From positions 16,191,098 to 16,255,097 of the forward strand of contig CM070602.1 of NCBI GenBank assembly GCA_036346395.1: 64,000 nt of DNA, given 5' to 3'. Shown one piece after another: positions 34,094-46,745 of the stretch. Source of the DNA: Hsuehochloa calcarea. Taxonomy: Eukaryota; Streptophyta; Magnoliopsida; Poales; Poaceae. The translations under genes and the position numbers were made by a program. The stretch's first letter is position 1. The number at the start of each line of letters is the position of its first letter. Below the pieces are notes generated by a model that worked only from the letters and a program-made list of their open reading frames with translations, did no database searches and was not told where the DNA came from.

Positions 34094-34730
34094 ATGCCGC
34101 CAAGAAGAGCCGTTGCCCCAGCCTGTGGAGCCTTCGCAACCGGCCGAGGAAGAGGACATGGAAATGGCCATGGTCGTGGCCAAGAACAAGATCTACCACC
34201 CCCGCCGCCAGCAAACCCCTCAATGGCTCAATTTATGTTCCAACAGTCACAGATTCTCCAGGCCCGACTCACCAGTCAGCAGACTGGGACAGCCGGCCGC
34301 AACTCCAAGCTGGTAGATTTCCTCTATACAAGGCCCCTCACATTTGCTATCACAAATGAGCCCCTAGAGGTAGAAGATTGGCTTAGGGACACTAAGAAGA
34401 AGCTCTGCCTTGCCCGCTGCTCAGATGAAGACAGGGTGAACTTTACCACCCATCAGTTGAAAGGAGTCGCTGCTGCATGGTGGGAAAAACTACCTCGCTG
34501 CTCGAGGTGGTGATGGCTCCATGAAAGAAGAAGAAGAAGCAATGTATAGCGAGATCTACAACGGCAACCAACTGCACTCCGCCACAACAAGAAATGGTCA
34601 AGCACCGCTTTTGAAGCTACACCCGCTTGGAAGCCAATCCCCTGGTCTGAATTAAAGGTCGCGTTCAGGACCAATTTTGTACCCACTGGTACCATGAGGT
34701 TGAAGAAGACCGAGTTCAGTGCTCTCAAGG
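34094..34730 (+). pseudogene. gypsy gag fragment, frameshifted
   Basis: ATG 34094 opens 139 codons: a Gly/Arg-rich start ('GRGRGHGNGHGRG'), a Pro run, then the retrotransposon Gag signature ('LVDFLYTRPLTF', 'PLEVEDWLRDTKKKL', 'HQLKGVAAAWWE'). One extra A near 34485 breaks the frame. The continuation is readable to 'WSELKVAFRTNFVPTGTMRLKKTEFSALK' style sequence ending at 34730, where it abuts CAAG|GTGAGT. No knuckle or pol follows. AG sites precede the ATG (TTTTTCAG at ~34026, TTCTTCAG at ~34093). Confidence 0.8.
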
Positions 34731-35748
34731 TGAGTCAATACTTTGATCATTTTGCGCCTACATTTTATGCAAATTATATTTATTTAAAATTTCAAAATTG
34801 CATGCTTTAATTCTGTAATCAAATGTATGTTAAAGCTTAAGATAGGTAAACACCCATTTGATTATTAATCAATTATTATCCATCCTTTGATAAATTGAAT
34901 CCCTCATTCCATGTTACTCTAGTAAATATGTGGTAAATACTAGCATAGATTGTACTTAAGCAACATGCTAGACTTACTTAAGTACCAGGACAATAAATAT
35001 CATATTTATCATCTTTTAATCATGGAAGTGATTTTGGGAAGTCATTGGATGTAAATGACTGACGTGTTGTGTTAATTGGTTTTCTCCCAAAACCCTAAAC
35101 AACTTGCTAGTACCATATCTGGGGGTAGCTCATAGGGGTGAGATGACAGAAGGGGCGAGGTAGTTTGAAACATTACTGTGACGATCGCTCAACTACATGA
35201 CTAAGGAATCATGTGGGGTAACAAGTATGATTATCTCTTATGGGTACAGTGTACAACCTCTGCAGAGTCTAAACTGTTTAAACAGCCGTGCCTACGGTCA
35301 AAGGCGGATATGTGATCTTAACTTGAGTTAGTTCTATTTCAAAAACCTTTTGTGGGTGGAAGACAACCAGGTCGGCTCCCCTAGCCTAAGGTTCACAACC
35401 AGGTTGGCTCATCTAGCCTAAGGTTGGATTTTTCCTGAGCCGTCGACCTCAGTAGTGTGGAGGAGCTAGCGGAGGTAGCTCCAATAAAATGATGCATGTG
35501 TAGAGTTTTTGATGGAGGGAACCTCTACTGATATTTAATATTGCACTTACTCTCTTTAATAAAATCCAATTTGTTTAAAATGCTAAGTCATAGGCATTTG
35601 TAATTATGATAATTGAAAATATTACTTTAGCAAATAAAAGAACCCGAGTCATTCGTTGTTAAGCCATGCATGTATATTATTGCATCTTGTGTGTTGGCTC
35701 ACGAGCACAGAAGTTATGCTCATTCTCGCTCTTCCCCCAAACCCCCCT
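34731..35748 (+). other. LTR F2: intron-like segment (GT-AG)
   Basis: Begins CAAG|GTGAGT and ends AACCCCCCTAG|ATGATG; the next ~72 bases stay open to TAA (35819-35821) with an acidic, Tyr-rich sequence ('DQEDYAYYEDPEVDEHG'). The position corresponds to the F1 intron-like segment. Splicing is inferred. Confidence 0.4.
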
Positions 35749-36214
35749 AGATGATGTGGATCAAGAGGACTATGCTTACTACGAAGACCCTGAAGTAGAC
35801 GAGCATGGAAACGACGAATAATAGTCTAGTCTTTAGCTTAGATCTCACCCCAGTCTAAGTGGACTCGTTCGGTACTAGCAAACAGCAGATATATTGTCCG
35901 ACCCCTTAGGTAATATCTGTTGTACACTGGTCACCCCTGTCGCTTGCCTGTGGAGAGATGAGCTCTACCCCTCTTTTACTTCCATTGTAGCTTCGTGCTT
36001 TTATGTGATGTAATCGATTTGGCCTGCCCGACCCTATTATAAAACTTGGCCTGACGTGGTCTATGTCACTCTGAAAGTTATAATATATCGAATGTCTTAA
36101 ATTACGCATTGTATGAATTGATTCAGCAATGTGCCTGTGAGTGCTATCTACTGATCCAGGGATTAGCACAATGTATTCACAGAGGATTCGAGATTAGAAA
36201 ATCCAGGTCCGATA

Positions 36215-37466
36215 AGAATCACGCTAATGCACACAGTGGCAACATCGATGAAATATCATTCTATATGCAAAGATAACTAAGAAATAGGCAATTATAAATA
36301 ATTATTATTGTAACCACCTTAAGGTCAAAACATACTATTAATGCATCAGAAGACGAATATCTCAAATAAGCTACAACAGACGAAAATAGAATAACTTCGG
36401 TGAAGCCCATCCATATGCCCAAAGGCAATCGACTAGGGTAGCATGACCTAGCTCTCCATGATCCCTGAAGTTGATCTTATTGACCAACGTTGAACTGATG
36501 TAGCCTTCTTCAACTGAACAATATTATTTATAGCAAGAATGAGTACATAGAGTACTCAGCAAATCGCACCATAGAATGCAATTATAGATGATGGCTTATT
36601 TCAAAGGACATAAGATCTATGGTTCTTTTGCATAACATCAATAGTTGAAGTTGAACATGAATAATAAATAATAAATTTAAAGTGTAACTTAAAACAAACA
36701 AACAATAATAATTTAACAAGTATTTTCACAAAGCTCACGAAGCCTAATCAATTTCTTTCACACAACTAAATGAGTTAAACCACACAACTGTCTCTTCCCA
36801 AATTTTTTTAATGAAAATCTACCCCTCGTGTGAAATCCATGAGTATGTTCAACCACGAACGTTGTTATTAAAATAGATTATTAACACTCTCTGGAGGTTG
36901 TATACTTTAGGCACAAGATGCAATCAACTTGATCGGAGAAGATCGCAACAAAATCGTTCTGGAACTTCATCTCGACAATGACCTTCCTGATGTGCATACC
37001 ATCGACCCCAACCTCACTCGTTGGTCCGACGCACACCGTTGGACTTGGAGAAGGCTAACCACCCATAAATGTGACCCTATAGAGTAGTCCACACCTCCAC
37101 CCATCACTGAGCACTAAACCTACTACCTGAGTAGTCAATGACGAGACACCAGAACTTACTAAGTTATGTCTATCCTATACCAGACATGTGGCTGTACAGT
37201 AAAGCTTAGTTCAATGGGGCACCAAGTTAAATCCTTAATTGACCAAGGCGAGACTGCCAATTTCTAACTAAGTCACCACAATTTCACATTTCCTAATCAC
37301 ACAGCTCCACCATATCATAAAGTTTCTCCACTTGCCTCAATCTAAATCTTTTCTCACCATGTTGATTAAGTGCAATATATGCCATCAACGAGTGACAACA
37401 TACAACACACAGTCTTTCCACAAAGATGTTCCATAATCACTTGGTCAAGTTTAGATTTGCAACCCA
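36215..37466 (-). mobile_element. gypsy LTR F3, middle piece
   Basis: Aligns with F1 3150-4300 in the same orientation, e.g. GGTTGTA...ACAAGA near 36895 and CAGACATGTGG.TGTAC near 37182 (F1 4157-4175). It includes the exon-2-like TTGAAGAAGG (minus) near 36510. It is cut at 37467-37471 by element G's target duplication AAAAG. Confidence 0.75.
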
Positions 37467-37471
37467 AAAAG

Positions 37472-39653
37472 TGTAACACCCTGACTATAAGGAAGTCAAG
37501 ATGTCACCTACAATCACTACTCTTTAGAATAATAACATCAAAACGCATGACAAGGTGAAGGAGTTAATAAGGATATACGGAAACAAGGATTCATCATCAA
37601 GTTTAATCAACGGAATGGAAATAAACAATTCAGAGGGATACGGTAGTTATGACCAAAATGGCTTATTACAATTCAACACAAGACATAAATAACGACAATA
37701 AAAGTTCTCAAAATATTTGGATTATGGTAGTGAGTGCATCATGTTGAACTACCCTCCACGAGATCATTCTTCCTTGTCATTTACCTAAATAAAACAACAA
37801 AGCAAGAATGAGCCAAAGACTCAGCAAGTACTTGTATGTAACAATCAAACATACCATGAACAATTTATCACAATCATAACTTGAACATTGATTGGAAACA
37901 ACTTTATGAATGGATGAAGTGAAATGATGCATTGAAGGAATTGGACATATCGCAAGATATACGCAGATAGTGAGTGAAACACCCGTCGGTGTTCACTTAA
38001 AGTAACCGTATGAAGAACGTTTCATACGGTCAGTCCAACGTGGCCCACATTGGAATGGTGGACTCACGTAACGTGGCCCACATTGGAATGGTGGACTCAC
38101 GTACCCATTCTGGAATTGATGGGATTTTCAAGTGCCCATACTGGAATTGATGGGTCTTACAAAGGTAATTTATGCATGTCATGATGTGATCCCATGGCAA
38201 GATTGAATAGTACTCATAAATGAAAAGATACACATGGCATTCATCTACAAATACGGACAAATATAATCATTCATTCACACATCACATAATGCATCAATCA
38301 TAGTATACAAGTTACTTGTTCGCCACACATGACGGTTTGGGAGGTAACTGAGTTACCCCTCCACTCACCGCTTCACCGCCTACAATATAAAATGATCGAT
38401 ATGAGGACAACCGAGTATGACAGTGCTACCCGTGCCCTCCCACAATCTCTAACCAAACCAACCAAACAAAAGGTTCAATTTGATCCTCTACACAAAAAGT
38501 ACAGATTACCTAACTTCTGGCAATCGTACGAGAAAATTCACCATTAATTGTCTGTAACTCTAAAAGACATGAAACCAGTGCTCACTGATTCTTAACTGAT
38601 CAGACTACAAAACATTAGTTGACGGAATCCCCTGATTCGGCCAAAACAGAGGGCTAATTATCAGTTAAACACAACCTATCTACGTCTGTCCAGAATACAA
38701 ATCAGTAATAAAGAAAACGGCGTAACTTTTAGCCTACTGATCCAATGAGAATGATCCTTATCAACTTGGAAAGATAAATTCAAGAACTACAATAACTTAG
38801 TTGGGTGAAGGTTCTAATTCGGCCCCTAATTTGAACAAAACCGAGGGACAAACCTACTGACCCCAGTTTTCAAGCAGACTGAACAGATCGCAATCAAAAA
38901 TTCATATCTCCAAACTACAGATCGGATTTTCCTGATCTTGGTGCCAAAAGAAAGTTAACGTTCCCAGGAATAAAACTCTAGAAGGGAAAAACCCCATATT
39001 CGGCCTCTACAGTAGTCTAAACAATAGATGAAAATGCTAACATTTATCTGCCCAGAATTCAGAACAGTGGTAAAGAAAATATCATAACTTTCATTATACA
39101 GATCCAATGGAGATGATCTTTATCAGCTTTGAAAGATAATTTAAAAGTCTACAATAACTTATTTGGGTGGAGGTTCTGGAAATGCCTCTAACTAAATCAA
39201 AACCTAGGATCAAGCCGACAGATCCTTCTCGTCAGACAGACAGAACAGCGCGCACTAAAAAAATCATATCTCCTAAACCGTAAGGCGGAATCACATGATC
39301 TCGGTGGCTATGGAAAGCTAAGAACAATACCTACAACGTTCTAAGAGATGGACAGGACAGAAAACGAACGTATCTTACCCAAAATCGACGTACAAGGCGG
39401 CGCACAGCAATAGGGAAAGGTGGCGGCGGCTCCAAAGGGGGGGAGGAGGAGAGAAATGTGGAGTTTAGGGTTTGGGGGTGGGAAACCCCCCCCCCTTATG
39501 GCCAGCCACCACATGGGCCCCTCCTGGGCCGTGGCCCAGCCCAGTTGCCGTGAAATCACAGAAAACCCCGGTGAAAAGATGATTCTGGTTTTTCGATTAG
39601 CTCCCTCTTCCGAAACTTCTTCTAATAAGCCGAATCACCTTCGGGGTATTACA
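37472..39653 (-). mobile_element. 3' LTR of non-coding element G
   Basis: TGTAACACCC...GGGGTATTACA on the plus strand. It is nearly identical in long blocks to 57352-59404 plus 44116-44248, its partner, and related to solo LTR G1. The whole element is flanked by AAAAG (37467-37471 and 59405-59409). A purine tract lies just inside (minus strand), so this is the 3' LTR of a minus-strand element. Small frames inside are not genes. Confidence 0.92.
38035..38102. repeat. 33-bp tandem duplication in G LTR
   Basis: AACGTGGCCCACATTGGAATGGTGGACTCACG-type unit present twice in a row; the same pair occurs in the other G LTR at ~57784-57849. Solo LTR G1 has only one such unit near 10145. Confidence 0.85.
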
Positions 39654-39668
39654 TTCTACCCCCCTTAA
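39654..39668 (-). other. polypurine tract of element G
   Basis: Minus strand AAGGGGGGTAGAA immediately before the 3' LTR. Confidence 0.75.
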
Positions 39669-42600
39669 CGGAATTCGACCTCGAATTCTAACCGGCAACT
39701 AATACCAGAACGAATTTCCAAGGAGTTGAAATCAACGGATTTAACTTGCACGAAACAAACGGTTCGATATCGCCGCGCATGCGAGACTCTATCTCCCAAG
39801 TGGCCTCTCTCTAATAGAGAAACCACAAAGCAAAGATGTGAAGCAACGTCGACCTAACAATCAACTTGAACTTTCTAGGTATACTCATCGAAGAGGATCA
39901 AGGTAAGACCTTACTCGATGGTCAACGCCTTAAACTAAAACTCGAACCTTGAATGGTTCAACGCCCACTCAAGACTGAACACACCCGACGTTGTGTACTT
40001 GGCGCAGATACCCGAGACGGTCAAAACGAAATACCAACTTTCTAATTTCGCAACTTTCAAAACGAAGAGAATCCAATTGAAAATAGAGAGTCCTCATCGC
40101 GCCCACTCAATGCTAACTCTCCACCAAAAGATTAAATTCCAAATTTGACAATTCATCTCAAAACAAATCCATTTTCTAAATAGGCGCTTTACAAATGAAC
40201 ACCACTACAACCAAAGGAGAAATTACCTAACGCCTAAACTAAACATCGCGCTTTATCCGAATTGGAAAGAATCTACATGCCAACACGCCTCAACTCAAAT
40301 TGCGAGAAAACACCGGTCAACAATACCAAACTCAAACGAGAATCAAGAAAACACCTAATTATCCGATGAACATTTCTTTCCACGCTTCTCTCTTCTAGGG
40401 ATAAAATTTCTCTCGAACCTTGAATTTGACTTCATCGCATACCACACGAGCTTAAACCTCTTAGTTAAATATCCTCAAATCATGCTCAAACTGAATTAAA
40501 TCATCCACACCATTGTGAAGAGACTCTATGAAATCTACCGGATACTCTAGGTAATACAAAATCGATTTGATTGAAGGCATCCATAACACCACAAGAGTAG
40601 GCACCACGCAATCACATTACCTTCAATTTCCAATAACAACAATTCAAGATCCTTAGCACGCACGGACATGTATTACATCGAAGAGTTCTATCAATGACCA
40701 TTCATTGCTCAGAAACTCTATTATCCCACTTCCTCTACGCACAATCATCGCGTGACCAATGGTCTAGCATAAAAATGCACAAATTCTGCATCCAACTTCC
40801 AAAACCCTACAACGGATTGCTCTTATAACCGATTGTGAAATCATCGAATTAAATCTCTAACATTACCACCATACTAACATACTCACTCATTGACATCATC
40901 GAAATCACCCACACCATCTCGCAATGCTTTCCAATTCGTTACTCTAAAATTCAATGAAGGTTTCCATACCTCCGATAATCACCAACCTTTCAACTCGAAT
41001 TGAAGTTCTAGAATTTCACTATACCTGTGTTAATCACCAGAACACTTTTCGGACTTACTTGAAGTCAAACATCTCGTGAATCAATTTCTCCAAGGGATAC
41101 AGATCAAAACTATTTCACATTCTACTACTCCTCCGATAACTTGGTAGCAAAATATCGTCGCTACGATTACTCATCCACCACCAAACAGTTGCCAAACTTT
41201 CACCTTGCAAACACTTCGCAACACGAAACTGTGATCCTTTCTCAAAAGGAAGAGGCTAACAAAACAAGTTCATTCATACAGGAAGCGTTGCTCACCACTA
41301 CGCCAAGAAACCAAAAGAAATATTCGCTAAAGGTGATCTTAGAAAACGAAAACTAAGTTCGTAGTTGAGGAACACATTCCTCGAAGATAATAGCAAATAA
41401 CAACCGATAAGAAAACGGCATTACGATTGAAACTCGAAATCTTTGGAGTGAAAAGGGCAGAAAATTTAGGCATGTTTTAAAAACCTCAAGTTACAAAACT
41501 TGACTCGGACTAACAACTACTTCTCTGCACTTTCCTTTAACACAACAATTAGTCCTTGAACGAATAACACCTTGCCACATGAACAAGGTAAGTTCTTTAG
41601 TCCAATCCACTTAACTACTTAAGAACCAATAACATTTTTCAACCCGCCAAATTTGTTCTAATAGTTCATCTACTCATGAAACATGAGATCCAAATGCCTT
41701 CACCACAAAATTCAAGCATTTCCTTTACAAGACTTCGTGGAAAACAAGCGGATTCTCAACGAATCGACGATAATTTACTTTGATTGTAACCTCTCTTAGC
41801 GAACCCAAACCAAGGAGCCTTTAGGGCTAAATCACACTAAACTCTTAAGAAGCAATAGGATAATCCTATACCTCAAGTTACCCAAAATATTTTCAGCCTC
41901 GGATGATTCATGAACTCCCAAAGGTCACGAAAACTAAACTCAAGTATTCTCATGTTAAGCGATATCACCAAGGGCGATCAAATTTCCACATGTATCAACA
42001 TCAAACTCACTACAACATTTAGAAAGTATTTGAAAGACCCACGTGGAAAGAATGGGCTGATTCTTTCTCAAAAGAAGAGGCAAATAGAAACGATCTTTAC
42101 CAACTAGAGAATTGCTTACCACTCGCGGTGGAACACGTAACCAAGAGGAAAACCAATTACGCAATGAACTCATTGAACATAGGTGGAGTCCACAATTGAA
42201 AACATGAGCCTCACAAGAAGAGAATGTCGGATCTTTACGATAAGAACAACGATCATTCAAGATCAAAACGATCGCATCATCAAGAACCATTATAACTCGC
42301 ACAAATCGCTTTACGTGGCAAACTTCGCTTATCATAATAAACTGGGACCTCCAATAGGTCATGAACACAAAACTCAAATTGAATCATTTTGGAAACATCA
42401 AGAAGGTGGTCAAACCGCTTTCTACAAAAGAATCAACATTACTCTCACATTATCGATCGTGTCAATAAACCTTCTAAAGGAAACATGATAAATCGGGTCA
42501 TAAAATTTTCAAAGATCACATGGAATTATAATAACAACTTGTTCTAGAAAAGAATTCGCACGAAACCACAAAGTTGAGCAAACGTCACACCCAAAGACTT

Positions 42601-43844
42601 CAAAACTCTAGAGAAAGGGGTTTCACACTTTTCTTTTCCAAAGGGAGGTTCTAAACTCCAACACTCCAAATATTCCAAAGAAATGAACATAGTCGAAATT
42701 TCTTCAATGAACTTTGTGAAAGGAAATTTTCATTCTCCGAATCACAAACGGATAACCGAGCTGCCCTTATCAACAAGAGAGATAGGGCTAACATAAGGAG
42801 ATCGATCTTGTCAAAAATAACGCTCACAAACAAAGAATGAGAGCTCAAAGAAATTTAAAGGCAAGAAACTATTTTGAAAAATAAATAGGGTCTAATAGAA
42901 ACCCGTAGCCCACAATCTTTGTTTGGGTACAACCCCCGACTTAAGCATAACCAAGCACTCCAAAAGGGTTTTAACGCTTTTCTTCAGAAAAGAGATGCAT
43001 CAAATTTCAACAAGCGAGAGGGTTCCAAAGGAATACATTGAGCCAAAGCTTTCTCGTGTTAACGAACTTGCAACAAGAATTCTCATTAGGCAAACCATCA
43101 AACGAGTAAATGAGTCGCTCTTTTCCAATGAGAAAGAAAGAACAACCATGAAAATATCAATGTTGCCAATTTACAAAGATCATTCGTAGTAAAAGCAATT
43201 CGACAATCGAAAAACAATAATATTTTTTGGAGTACCATTAAAGGCCTTTTAAACTCGTCTACCAAAATCATGAACCCAAGAGAAATTCATCAATCGCCAC
43301 TGCACAAGAATTTGTCAAATTCGAAAATCAAGGAAGAGAACGACTTACTAAAGCAGCTCAAGAGAAATATGCAAGATCAATACACACTTGATAAAGAACT
43401 TGCAAAAGAAGTTTTCCAATACCGAGATTCCAAACGAACGAATGAGTTAAATTTCCCCAATAGGGGTAAAACAAGTCTTTGTGAAAAGAGGAATCTTGCA
43501 TTTGAACTATGCTCACGTGGAGCGTAAATATCACAATAGTCGAAAGGGCAATATTTGTTTCAAAGAACGAATCGAGAATCTATGGAGCTTGCCTTCTTCA
43601 TTAAAACCCCAATTTCAAAAGAATTCACGAACCGCCAGAACCACAACCAGAAATCGATATCGGTTCGAGAAAGGCAACAAGTTCATCAATGAGCTCATGC
43701 TCAATACAGAGCTTATGGAACAGAGGTAAGAAGTTCTCTAATATCATACTACAAGCAAGGTGTAGCCCGCAAAACCTGTGACATCAACCACGAACTCAAT
43801 CGATCAACGCCGCTAGCTAAACACATAACTAATGCAATCAATTA

Positions 43845-43847
<3 letters not shown>

Positions 43848-43889
<42 letters not shown>
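43848..43889. repeat. (AT)n microsatellite
   Basis: Uninterrupted AT dinucleotides, about 20 units, in the G internal region near the 5' LTR. Confidence 0.95.
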
Positions 43890-43891
<2 letters not shown>

Positions 43892-44101
43892 GATCATCTC
43901 ATGACGATCATAGAATAATTTCATAGATAGAGGTTATCACATCATATCATGGATTAACACATCATAGCAAAACACAATTTAACAACGACTCAATACTCGA
44001 GTCATCACAATTGAAATGCGGAAGCAACAGCTTTACCAACCCTCCTAATGTGCATAGTGTGTCAATTTAATATGTTTGAATGAACCACGGACCTAAAGCC
44101 C

Positions 44102-44113
44102 GCTCTGATACCA
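44102..44113 (-). other. PBS of element G (initiator tRNA-Met)
   Basis: TGGTATCAGAGC on the minus strand, two bases inside the 5' LTR that starts at 44116. Confidence 0.92.
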
Positions 44114-44115
44114 AC

Positions 44116-44248
44116 TGTAACACCCTGACTATAAGGAAGTCAAGATGTCACCTACAATCACTACTCTTTAGAATAATAACATCAAAACGCATGACAAGGT
44201 GAAGGAGTTAATAAGGATATACGGAAACAAGGATTCATCATCAAGTTT
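44116..44248 (-). mobile_element. 5' LTR of element G, left piece
   Basis: First 133 bases of the LTR (TGTAACACCC...ATCATCAAGTTT), identical to the start of the 3' LTR over this stretch as far as I can read. It is then split by element H, with AGTTT duplicated (44244-44248 and 57347-57351). Confidence 0.93.
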
Positions 44249-45013
44249 TGTCGGTGTATTAGAACCGATCTTACGTAAAGATTATTTGATTCGGGGTCTC
44301 CTAAGGATGAGATCACGCAGAGTGGATTGACACGGATGTTTAGACAGTTCAGCCTTCTCCGAGAGAATAATAACCCTAATCCTGTGTATGGTATTGTTGA
44401 TGATCTAGCAAAGGACTAAAACTATTACGAGAATAGTGCTTGTGTTTCTACTTGACTAGCCCTTGTTTGCCGTTGTTCTTCTCTCGCCCCTTTGTCTCTC
44501 TCGCTTGATGCCCTTATATAGTCGTGAAGAAGTAGCCGCTTTGCCTCGAGATGTGCCTAATTAATGTAGTAACGGCGCATGATGGCGGTGAATTACCGCG
44601 CCTTTGACTTCTTCACGCCATCCGCAATTATCTTCCGTAGATAATGGGGTATTTACACACCATTAATACGCGGAATAATAGTGCGTGTAGACCGCTCGAT
44701 TCCTTAATCAATTGGACCTACTCGTGCTGTAGGTTTGATTATAAGGTGGTCGAGTTTTCCGGTCGTAGAGGACTTACGACTGTAGCAATGTAGAAGGACT
44801 TACGACTATGTAGTGGTCGTAGAAAGGACTTACGACCATGATATAGTCGTAGCAAGGCTTACGACTATGGGGTGATTGTAGAAGAACTTACAATCACTTG
44901 TTAGGCCTCTCCTTATAGATATAAGGGTACTTCTGGGGACTATGTGACATCATATTTACCCATAATAAGAATTATAGATAAAAGATAAAATGAGGATTAT
45001 TAGATCCTCGTCA
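44249..45013 (-). mobile_element. 3' LTR of gypsy element H
   Basis: Plus-strand reading TGTCGGTGTATTAG...GATCCTCGTCA, 765 bp, matching 56579-57346 with few differences. A purine tract follows on the inner side, so it is the 3' LTR of a minus-strand element. Near 44755-44920 it holds an array of GTCGTAG...CTTACGAC hairpin units. Confidence 0.92.
44755..44925. repeat. hairpin repeat array GTCGTAG/CTTACGAC in H LTR
   Basis: Five consecutive imperfect units of the form (G)GTCGTAGNAAGGACTTACGAC(C/T)AT, each able to pair GTCGTAG with CTTACGAC; the last is changed to GATTGTAG...CTTACAATC with compensating bases. Confidence 0.85.
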
Positions 45014-45027
45014 TCTAGCCCCCCAGC
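45014..45027 (-). other. polypurine tract of element H
   Basis: Minus strand GCTGGGGGGCTAGA immediately before the 3' LTR. Confidence 0.8.
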
Positions 45028-45070
45028 TTTAAGTGAAAGTAACTTACTTGGTAAAGGTTTCAGAATGGAC

Positions 45071-45530
45071 TTACGACCATTAACATGTCGTAGAAAGATA
45101 GTCGAAGGAAAAACTCTTCCGATTGATACTTCCTTTGACCAGAAAGATTTGGTCAAGAAAGTAATTTTACTTGGAGGTGATGAAACGAACCTAACTTTCC
45201 CGAACAGGCCATCTGGGGAATTGCAAACAATCTCTACAGATCTGTTGATGAGACGGTTCGCGAAGCGATTGCAATCGTGAAGATTGCTTACGACTATCAA
45301 AAGTCAGAAAACCCCTACGACCGTCCCGTGGTCGTAGTAGGGAATCGGAGAAAAAGCCTTCCGATTGATATTTCCTTCACCGTAAATACTTGGTCAAGAA
45401 TGTAATTTCGCTTGGGGTGACAATACGCACCTAATTTTTCTCGAATGCACTATCCGGGGAATTGCAACCGCTCTCACAGACTCGTCCGATGAAGCGGTTC
45501 CCGAAGCGGTACAACCAACTCCTACTGCAC
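45071..45530. repeat. imperfect ~245-bp tandem duplication in H
   Basis: Copies from ~45071 and ~45328 share TCTTCCGATTGATA.TTCCTT, TTGGTCAAGAA.GTAATTT..CTTGG and ATC.GGGGAATTGCAA, then GATGA..CGGTTC.CGAAGCG. Confidence 0.75.
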
Positions 45531-46621
45531 CTATAGGCGAGACGGTTTCGGCGGCGAGATCGTCTTGTTATAAAAACTTACCAGAGGTAGACTTGGGTTT
45601 TACTTTTCCCCAAATCACTCATTGTTCTTGAGCTCTTGCTTTCTTCGTCCTCGACTAGGTTTCATCTTCTCGCCGCTAACCCAATCAAAAAACTTCTTGC
45701 TTCCGGCGAAATGGCCAAGAGAGTTTCGAATGGGAGGAATCGGAGATGGATGCGCTAAGATCAAGATCTTGGTCGATGTCGGAAGATCCCAGAAGGCTCG
45801 TGAAGTGGATTCCGCTGTCGGCAAAGATCGCCATCGGGGAAAATGGGCAAATCCGCCTTCCAAGCGTATTGTGAGTGCGGCCTTCGATTACCCCCACCCC
45901 TTCTTCGGTAGTACTCGAACACTTTGGGGTGGAACCGTGAACTTAGGTCCCAATTCCATTACCATGTTGAGTGTGTTCGTATATCATGCGAGGCATACAC
46001 AGGGATTCCGCGGATCTCGAGCTGTTCCAATATTATTATGGGATGGCTCGACAAACCGAATTGCTTAAGTCTGTGGTCTGAAGCTCCACGACTCAAGTCG
46101 AAGGAGTACATTCGAGCTTTACCCGGTCTTCGTGGTCGGGCCGAGGAAGAGGTGGTTCTCCGAAGGTCACCTCAAGACACCTTTCTTTTGAGGGAAGGTC
46201 GCAAAAGAAATCTTCATGGGACTCAACCCTCAAGATATCAAAGGATTAGCCCTTATATTCAAGCTATTAAGGACTTGAAGGAAGAAGGGTCGACCGGATG
46301 GCATGTGGTGAAGGATTTCATCACACGCCAATCGATCCTTCAAGAAACGAGCATCTCCTATGTGGAGGTACTCGGAAGAGGAGACCCCACCAGAGACTAT
46401 GAGGAGGGTAAGCAATTGTCGATTTAGCTCTTCGCTTGGTCTTTCTTAACCTTGTCTAATATTTTTATCTGCTTACACGATCTTTCACAGCCGAGGTTGA
46501 CTCTGAGTCGACTCATTTGTGAGAAGTCTCCGCCACTCAGAAGGCGGTTCCTCAAGTCATTGCGGTTTTATCCGCAGATGAAAAGATGGATCGCCTAAAG
46601 GTAATCAAAAATCGATTCTTT

Positions 46622-46745
46622 CTTTAGGACTTTATAGTCGTAGGAGATACTTACGACTAATGGTGATCGAGAATATCTTACGATCAATAAAAAGTCGTGA
46701 AGAACTTACGACTTAGTACTAGTCGTAGAAAAACTTACGACTAAT
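46622..46745. repeat. hairpin repeat array in antisense-ORF intron (1)
   Basis: Units GTCGTAGGAGATACTTACGAC, GATCGAGAATATCTTACGATC, GTCGTGAAGAACTTACGAC and GTCGTAGAAAAACTTACGAC, the same type as in the H LTRs. Confidence 0.8.

Larger units (their letters stand above)
32813..36214 (+). mobile_element. gypsy LTR F2 carrying a gag fragment
   Basis: Starts TGTGACATTC and ends AGGTCCGATA, with near-identical flanks AGGAT and AGAAT, so it is an LTR-bounded insertion into F3 in plus orientation. From 34731 on it aligns with F1 (reverse): the TTTGATCAT.TTG and AATTGCATGCT blocks, CAACCTCTGCAGAG, and the terminal CTACTGATCCAGGG...CACAGAGGATTC. Between ~33.78 and 34.73 kb it holds leader and gag sequence absent from F1. 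The GC-rich 32.9-33.76 kb frames (up to 323 aa, Pro/Ser/Arg-rich, several overlapping on both strands) are promoter-side LTR, not genes. Confidence 0.75.
39654..44115 (-). mobile_element. internal region of element G, non-coding (LARD-like)
   Basis: About 4.46 kb with PBS and polypurine tract in place but no gag, protease, RT or integrase motif on either strand; the longest frames (42183-42488, 41955-42377) lack domains. Short blocks recur, e.g. TTTCTCAAAAG.AAGAGGC at ~41237 and ~42065 and AAAGGAA/AAAGAA-rich units through 41.2-43.7 kb, giving a decayed repetitive look. A long LTR pair around a structured non-coding interior is the layout of large retrotransposon derivatives, mobilised by proteins of another element. 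Confidence 0.7.
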
